Positions 27,897-32,659 of a DNA stretch of 32,659 nucleotides are shown here, piece by piece; the first letter of the stretch is position 1, and each line of letters starts with the position of its first letter. A program made the translations under genes and the position numbers. The notes under the pieces are model-generated. The model saw nothing but the letters and a program-made list of their open reading frames with translations, was not told where the DNA came from and did not search any database. Origin of the DNA: Mesorhizobium sp. 61-13 (GTDB lineage: Bacteria; Pseudomonadota; Alphaproteobacteria; Rhizobiales; Rhizobiaceae); assembly GCA_001897075.1 (NCBI GenBank), contig MKRZ01000080.1:2448-35106 (forward strand). The letters are read 5' to 3'.

Positions 27897-28337
27897 ATGG
27901 TCGCTATTCCCAGGATGGGTACTCCCGAAGCGGATGCCCTCATCAAAGCCCACAAGGAATGCACAGACTCGATGAAGGGGGTCGCAGGGTTCTCCGTACT
28001 CAAGTGCGAAGTTCCCGGAGATACGACCACCGTGTCTGGCGGTGTCCACGAAGACCCGGTCCTTCGCAGGGTCCTGCTTCGGATGCGTGGCGCGTCCCCC
28101 AAGGGGAAGCTCGTGGTCATCTGCACCAAAGTGGATGCGGAGTGGCGGATCGGAAGGCTATCCGGGGTTCGCGGCGTTCCGCCGGTGTTTGTCAATGACA
28201 AGGTCTATACCGACGAGCAGGAAATCCAGCACGACATATTCGTCATGCGTCTGCAGGAGCTGCCGGAAGAGGACCTGACTGCTGCGCAGTTCAACGAAGG
28301 CTGGAAGCGCCGCAGCGACAACTGGCCGGCTACCTAA
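27897..28337 (+). CDS. dmfA1: N,N-dimethylformamidase-like small (alpha) subunit
   Basis: A 146-residue soluble protein. I assign it as the small subunit of a dimethylformamidase from its position before the large-subunit gene, its size (family near 130), and the C-terminal half: EWRIGRLSGVRGVPPVF, then a TDEQEIQHDIFVMRLQELPEED segment (written in two parts: TDEQEIQHDIF, VMRLQELPEED), which matches the small-subunit pattern as I recall it. The N-terminal 60 residues (with two cysteines) are less familiar and may differ from characterised enzymes. The small subunit packs against the large subunit and is needed for activity in Paracoccus-type enzymes. GGAGG at 27886 supports ATG 27897. Confidence 0.7.
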   Translation: MVAIPRMGTPEADALIKAHKECTDSMKGVAGFSVLKCEVPGDTTTVSGGVHEDPVLRRVLLRMRGASPKGKLVVICTKVDAEWRIGRLSGVRGVPPVFVNDKVYTDEQEIQHDIFVMRLQELPEEDLTAAQFNEGWKRRSDNWPAT

Positions 28338-28441
28338 CCGGAATCCGAAACAACAACTCAATCTTCAGTCACGTGTTGGGGTTGGCTTTTGCCGACATGC
28401 AAGCCCAACGCGGTGGAAAGATATTAGCTAGGAAACTTGAT

Positions 28442-30832
28442 ATGTGCGCAATGCGACTGACGGGGTATGCAGACAAGTTTGGTGTACACCCGGGCGACAA
28501 GATCAAATTCTTCGTCAACTGTGACGGACCCAGCGAATACACGGCCGAAGTCGTTCAGATGATCAACGGCGACACGAATCCTCGTGGACCGGGCTTCATC
28601 GAGAAGTCGATCAAGGCTGACGTGAACCGGACCTACAAGGGCCGCAAGCAGGTCATTCACAGCGGATCGTACGGATTTGTCCAGGATTGCAAGCAGCTCC
28701 GAGTCGAGAGCTTTACGCTGCAATGCTGGATCTGGCCTACGACGCCGAAGACCCACCCCCAGTACTGGAAGCACGGTTCGCAAGGGCTCGTGTCGAAGTG
28801 GTCCGACAACAAGGGCTATGGGCTGTTCATCAACGAGGACGGGGCTCTTGAGCTTCGCATCAACGAGCATCGGATCTCGACTGGCCAGACCATTCGCGAC
28901 CATGCCTGGCACTTTGTGGCTGCGACCTTCGACGCCGCAACCGGCGACGTCGTCCTGTATCACGAGCCTCAGATCGTCTACGCGCTCGATCCGGTGATCG
29001 AGCCTGTAAAGAAGAAGATCAAGGCCAAGATCCAGCACTCAAACATTCCGGCCGCGATTGCCGCCTATGTCGAAAAACTGGACAATGGGGCGCTTGCGCG
29101 TTCGTCGAAGCCGGCAGGAGTGGTGCTTGGCGGCAAGTACAACGGCAAGATCGACAGCCCGAGAATCTGCAACCGCGCTTTGAACCGGACCGAAATCGAG
29201 CTGATGAAGCTCGGCGCCCAGCCAGGCCTCACCGAACGCCGCAATTCCGGTCCTACGGATGCGCTGTCCGAGGCGATCGTCGCGGCGTGGGATTTTTCCG
29301 ACGGCATCAGCACCAGGACGGCCAAGGATGCCGGACCGTATCGGCTCGACGCGGAAATCGTAAACTGCCCGACCCGTGCGTTGACCGGCTATAACTGGTC
29401 CGGCCAGAACTTCGACTGGAAGCATGCGCCCAAGGAGTATGGCGCGATCCACTTCCACGACGATGACGTGGACGATGCCCGCTGGGATGCCGACATCGAA
29501 TGGACCGTTCCGGCAAAAACCAAGAGCCGCTTCTATGCGCTCAAGCTGACGACGGCACAGGGCGACGAGGACTACATACCGTTCTGGGTCGTTCCGAAGA
29601 TCGGTGAAGAGCAGTCGAAGATTGCGGTCATGGTGCCGACAATCAGCTACATGGCCTACGCCAACGAACATCTGGCGTGCAACGCGGGCGGCGCTGAACT
29701 GTTCGTCTATCGCGTTCCGATCATGCAGCAGCAGAACATGTTCGTGTCCGAACACCGCGAATATGGCGGTTCGATCTACGACACCCATACCGACGGATCC
29801 GGCATCTGCCTGTCGTCGCGCTTGCGCCCGATCCTGAGCATGCGTCCGAAATACGACCACTTCCTCGCTCAGGCGCCCTGGCAGTATCCGGCCGATCTCC
29901 ACTTGATCTACTGGCTGGAGACGATGGGATATGAGTACGACGTGATCACGGACGAAGACGTGACTTATGAAGGGCTCGCGCGTCTCGAAAACTACAATGT
30001 GATCATAACGGGGTCGCATCCGGAGCATAACACCGGCACGCAGCTCGACGCGCTGCACAACTACACCCAGCGCGGCGGCCGCTTGATGTATATGGGCGCC
30101 GATGCCTGGTATTGGGTGCACACGTTCCACCCGGCCTATGACGATCAGGGCCGTGGCGTCATGACCGAGATGCGGCGCTGTGAATCGGGTATCCGCACAT
30201 GGCGGGCCGATCCAGGTGAATACTATCACCAGAGCAACGGCGAACTGGGCGGCATGTGGCGCTTCCGCGGTCGCTACCTGCACTCGGTGGCAGGCGTTGG
30301 CATGTCGTCCGAAGGTTTCGACATTTCGTCGTACTTCACCCGTACGAAGGACAGTCTCGATCCTCGCGTATCCTGGGCGTTCAAAGGCATCGACTACGAC
30401 GAAAAGCTGGGCAATTTCGGGCTTGTCGGCGGAGGCGCCGCCGGTCTGGAACTGGATATCGTCGACACGATGCTGGGCTCACCGCCGCACACACTTGCGG
30501 TCGCCACTTCGGCGGGTCGTCATACGGAAGCATACCTGCTGGTTACTGAAGACTTCGGCTTCAACCAGCAAGGTCTCGACGGCACGGTGCATCCGCGCGT
30601 TCGCGGCGACATCGCGTTCCATGAGACGCCGAACGGTGGTGGCTGCTTCTCGTTTTCGTCCATCGCATTTTGCGGCTCGCTTCCCTGGAACAACTGCAAG
30701 AACAACATCTCCACCCTGGTGAAGAACGTTCTCGATCGTTTCTCCAAGGACGGACCGCTTCCGGCGGCTCCGGCAGGATCCGTCAAGTATCGTGGTCGTG
30801 CCGACTACGAATACGCGTCACTGGATAATTGA
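28442..30832 (+). CDS. dmfA2: N,N-dimethylformamidase-like large (beta) subunit
   Basis: A 796-residue enzyme subunit. Dimethylformamidase cleaves N,N-dimethylformamide to dimethylamine and formate with a mononuclear iron held by two tyrosines and one glutamate. An N-terminal beta region (GYADKFGVHPGDKIKFFV) precedes a LamG-like domain with SFTLQCWIWP and ALELRINEHR, then a C-terminal amidotransferase-like domain. Candidate iron ligands are Tyr406 (SYMAYANEH), Tyr446 (GSIYDTHTDGSG) and Glu528 (TGSHPEHNTG), near the positions I recall for the Paracoccus enzyme. ATG 28442 has AGGAAA upstream; GTG 28373 would add 23 unlikely residues. The true substrate may be another small amide. A hairpin follows the stop. 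Confidence 0.87.
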   Translation: MCAMRLTGYADKFGVHPGDKIKFFVNCDGPSEYTAEVVQMINGDTNPRGPGFIEKSIKADVNRTYKGRKQVIHSGSYGFVQDCKQLRVESFTLQCWIWPTTPKTHPQYWKHGSQGLVSKWSDNKGYGLFINEDGALELRINEHRISTGQTIRDHAWHFVAATFDAATGDVVLYHEPQIVYALDPVIEPVKKKIKAKIQHSNIPAAIAAYVEKLDNGALARSSKPAGVVLGGKYNGKIDSPRICNRALNRTEIELMKLGAQPGLTERRNSGPTDALSEAIVAAWDFSDGISTRTAKDAGPYRLDAEIVNCPTRALTGYNWSGQNFDWKHAPKEYGAIHFHDDDVDDARWDADIEWTVPAKTKSRFYALKLTTAQGDEDYIPFWVVPKIGEEQSKIAVMVPTISYMAYANEHLACNAGGAELFVYRVPIMQQQNMFVSEHREYGGSIYDTHTDGSGICLSSRLRPILSMRPKYDHFLAQAPWQYPADLHLIYWLETMGYEYDVITDEDVTYEGLARLENYNVIITGSHPEHNTGTQLDALHNYTQRGGRLMYMGADAWYWVHTFHPAYDDQGRGVMTEMRRCESGIRTWRADPGEYYHQSNGELGGMWRFRGRYLHSVAGVGMSSEGFDISSYFTRTKDSLDPRVSWAFKGIDYDEKLGNFGLVGGGAAGLELDIVDTMLGSPPHTLAVATSAGRHTEAYLLVTEDFGFNQQGLDGTVHPRVRGDIAFHETPNGGGCFSFSSIAFCGSLPWNNCKNNISTLVKNVLDRFSKDGPLPAAPAGSVKYRGRADYEYASLDN

Positions 30833-30849
30833 TCCCCCGGTGATGAAAG

Positions 30850-30876
30850 CTCACGCCGGGCGTCGCCCGGCGTGAG
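30850..30876 (+). terminator. Perfect 12-bp hairpin between dmfA2 and the Rieske-like gene
   Basis: CTCACGCCGGGC and GCCCGGCGTGAG pair perfectly around a GTC loop, 17 bp after the dmfA2 stop and about 28 bp before the next start codon. It is followed by TTCC, not a T run, so partial termination or mRNA protection that favours dmfA1A2 expression over downstream genes is likely. Confidence 0.6.
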
Positions 30877-30904
30877 TTCCACCAGTCTCGTGATGAGGTA
30901 AGCC

Positions 30905-31975
30905 GTGTTACATCGCCCGGAGCTTGGCTACTACGACGAAGGACAGGACTTCGTTGCGCCCACATTCTACGAAAAATCGCTCAATGCGCCCGGCAGCGCG
31001 CGGATGCTGCCGCCTTCCGTCTTTCGCTCCCGGGTTTTCCCGCTGCTGGAAGACGAGGTGATCTGGGCGAAAGACTGGATCTGTGTCGGCTGCGAGCAGC
31101 AAATTCCGAATACCGGAGACCTCTTGCCGTTTACGGTTGGGGTTCACGGCATCCATATCCAACGGGTTGCCGATGGTTTCGAAGCCCGGTTCAACAAGGC
31201 TCAGCACGGAGGCTGTCGGATAATACCGGCGCAGTGCCAGACCGGCACGAAGACGCGATGCTCATTTACGTCGTGTGGTTACAGCAGGGACCGCGATGTC
31301 ATACCCGCGACCGAGCTGGGCAGCGACACGCCCGAGATGCATCAGTATCTGGGGCTGCAGCCGGAACGGCTTCTGAAGGCGCAAGTGGCAACATTGCACT
31401 CGCTCCTGTTCGTCAACCTCGATCCTTCAACTTCGGTTCCGGCCCGTTCATGGGATGAGCTTGGTTCTTTTGGTTTCTTCGACGGCGACGCGCGCACTCG
31501 CCGTGCCGGCAAATGGCTGGAATACGATGCCAACTGGAAACTGCTCGGCCAGCATCTGACCCGTGGCGTACCGATCTCGGCAAACGACGATGACGGCTGG
31601 ATCGTAACCGAGAATTCCGACGGTTCTCCGGTCGTGAGAGCAGCGTGGCTGTTTCCAAACCTGGTTCTGATGAAGGCGGGCGACGAGACTTGCGTGATCG
31701 CCCTGCAGCCAACGGCAGTCGGGCGCACGATGTGCCGAATTGGCATATATGGCGCAAATCCAACGTCGCTTGCGCCGTGGCAAGTGCTCATCGATCGGCT
31801 GGCGGAAGGGGCAATCGACGCCCATCGCTTTATTTCGAACTGGGGAACGGCGTCGCAACCGGAAAGCATCGGTCGAGAGCTGCCGTATCAGGCGGACGCG
31901 GTGGGGCTTTGGATGCAGGAGCAGATCGCCAAACGCGCCGGCAAGTCCCAAGCCAAACATCTTGCCAGCTTGTAG
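30905..31975 (+). CDS. Degenerate Rieske-type ring-hydroxylating oxygenase alpha-subunit homologue
   Basis: A 356-residue protein whose N-terminal half follows the Rieske oxygenase alpha pattern: PPSVFRSRVFPLLEDEVIWAKDWICVG, the GDLLPFTVGVHGIHIQR strand region, then the cluster region. Of the four [2Fe-2S] ligands (CxH...CxxH), the first Cys reads Ala99 and the last His reads Thr122; His101 and Cys119 remain. In the catalytic half NWKLLGQHLTRGVPISAND replaces the usual NWK...EN...HxxxxH, so the mononuclear-iron histidines are also gone. The rest of the fold looks intact and the frame is open, arguing against simple decay. GTG 30905 has GAGG upstream. It follows dmfA2 and precedes the Sel1 gene by 16 bp. 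A non-redox binding or accessory role is inferred. Confidence 0.75.
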   Translation: MLHRPELGYYDEGQDFVAPTFYEKSLNAPGSARMLPPSVFRSRVFPLLEDEVIWAKDWICVGCEQQIPNTGDLLPFTVGVHGIHIQRVADGFEARFNKAQHGGCRIIPAQCQTGTKTRCSFTSCGYSRDRDVIPATELGSDTPEMHQYLGLQPERLLKAQVATLHSLLFVNLDPSTSVPARSWDELGSFGFFDGDARTRRAGKWLEYDANWKLLGQHLTRGVPISANDDDGWIVTENSDGSPVVRAAWLFPNLVLMKAGDETCVIALQPTAVGRTMCRIGIYGANPTSLAPWQVLIDRLAEGAIDAHRFISNWGTASQPESIGRELPYQADAVGLWMQEQIAKRAGKSQAKHLASL

Positions 31976-31991
31976 AAGAACGGAACCGACA

Positions 31992-32659
31992 ATGGCCCAA
32001 GCATGTGAAGTGAACAGCCCGGATTTCGAAGCCGCGGTCTCCGCATACAAGTCTGGCGAGTTTTCTAAGGCTTATGACATTTTCCAGCAGGAATCCGCGC
32101 GGGGCAAGGTAGAGGCAAAGCTGTGGCTGGCAAACATGTCGGCCGCCGGCGAGGGGACAGCCTCGTCGCTTGAATCGGCGTTCCACTACTACCTTGAGGC
32201 TGCCGAGGCCGGGTCGGTCGAGGCCCAAAACAATGTGGGCGCCATGCTCAGCATGGGGCAGGGCGTTGATGCCGATGCTGAGCAAGCCAGGACCTGGCTG
32301 GAGAAGGCCGCCGGCCAGGGCGACCCTTTTGCCCAATATAATCTCGCGACCATCTTGTGGAAGGCGCAGGAGCTGCCCGACAATTTGCAAAGTGCCGCCT
32401 ATTGGTTCGAAAAGGCGGCAGCCTCGGGACACTATCCCGCTCAGGCGCGTCTCGGGTACATGTACTCCAAGGGCATTGGCGTGGAAAAGGATCGCGTCAA
32501 GGCATTCGTGTGGCTGTCTCTTGCTGCCCAGCACGGCGTCGGCAGCGCGCTAGCCGCGCTTGAAACAACCACCGAAGCGATGTCATCCGATGAAAAAGCG
32601 GCCGGGGCAACTCAGTTGGATGCCTATCGCGCCACTTCGGGGACTGTCGTCCCTTCAAT
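31992..32659 (+). CDS. Sel1-repeat (TPR-like) protein, 3'-truncated by window edge
   Basis: The frame opens at ATG 31992, 16 bp after the Rieske-like gene, and is still open at the window end (at least 222 residues). No signal peptide or membrane segment is seen, so it is cytosolic. From about residue 40 there are four Sel1-like repeats of roughly 36 residues, with the cores AKLWLANMSAAGEG, AQNNVGAMLSMGQGV, AQYNLATILWKAQEL and AQARLGYMYSKGIGV, each followed by an A-x-x-W/Y-x-x-x-A-A helix. Such repeats form solenoids that hold protein partners. Being the last visible gene of the dmf operon, it may act as an assembly scaffold for the amidohydrolase or the Rieske-like protein; this is inference. 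Confidence 0.85.
   Translation, partial: MAQACEVNSPDFEAAVSAYKSGEFSKAYDIFQQESARGKVEAKLWLANMSAAGEGTASSLESAFHYYLEAAEAGSVEAQNNVGAMLSMGQGVDADAEQARTWLEKAAGQGDPFAQYNLATILWKAQELPDNLQSAAYWFEKAAASGHYPAQARLGYMYSKGIGVEKDRVKAFVWLSLAAQHGVGSALAALETTTEAMSSDEKAAGATQLDAYRATSGTVVPS

Noticed and set aside
29039..30283. 414-codon minus-strand frame inside dmfA2
   Set aside because: Antisense to the amidohydrolase large subunit, no domain, no ribosome site.
30905..31975. Rieske-like gene as a decaying pseudogene
   Set aside because: The frame is uninterrupted over 356 codons, codon use matches its neighbours, and it has a start signal and close operon spacing.

Overview
The window reads as chromosomal DNA of a GC-rich alphaproteobacterium of the order Hyphomicrobiales (Rhizobiales), probably a Mesorhizobium/Aminobacter-type member of the Phyllobacteriaceae. 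This is inferred from gene content (BA14K protein, small PilZ protein, Kup, alphaproteobacterial tRNA-Lys), codon use and the number of ABC importers. It was not checked by any search. 24 genes are complete and two are cut by the window edges (pdxJ at the left, a Sel1-repeat gene at the right). There is one tRNA.

Left part (1-12210) is mostly core genome: pdxJ (vitamin B6), kup (potassium uptake), a TetR regulator with a palindromic operator-like site, ilvC (branched-chain amino acids), a 142-bp tandem repeat array ending at a strong terminator, a PilZ protein, a BA14K secreted protein, an EEP-family hydrolase with a translationally linked NUDIX hydrolase, a three-gene MacAB-like exporter on the minus strand, a PhzF-family protein, and tRNA-Lys(CUU).

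Middle part (12353-21455): a divergent FCD-type GntR regulator faces an eight-gene plus-strand operon across a perfect 16-bp palindrome. The operon encodes a polyamine-type ABC importer (binding protein, ATPase, two permeases) interleaved with four enzymes: an M24/creatinase-fold hydrolase that has lost all five metal ligands, a nitrilase-superfamily amidase, a second PhzF protein and a pyrroline-5-carboxylate-reductase-like enzyme. It looks like a self-contained uptake and catabolic route for a nitrogenous compound I cannot identify, possibly cyclic or an amide.

Right part (21534-32659): a minus-strand UrtABCDE-type (urea/short amide) ABC importer, a LuxR-type response regulator, and a divergent plus-strand operon for both subunits of an N,N-dimethylformamidase-like iron amidohydrolase (dmfA1, dmfA2), followed by a Rieske-oxygenase-like protein that has lost its iron ligands and a Sel1-repeat protein. 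A repeated TGCCAAA-type motif lies upstream of the importer, and a weaker relative lies at the dmf promoter. The simplest model is regulated import and hydrolysis of small amides. The degenerate Rieske protein and the Sel1 protein are the parts I cannot explain and the best candidates for something undescribed. The core/accessory change at the tRNA suggests a genomic-island boundary, but no integrase is in the window.
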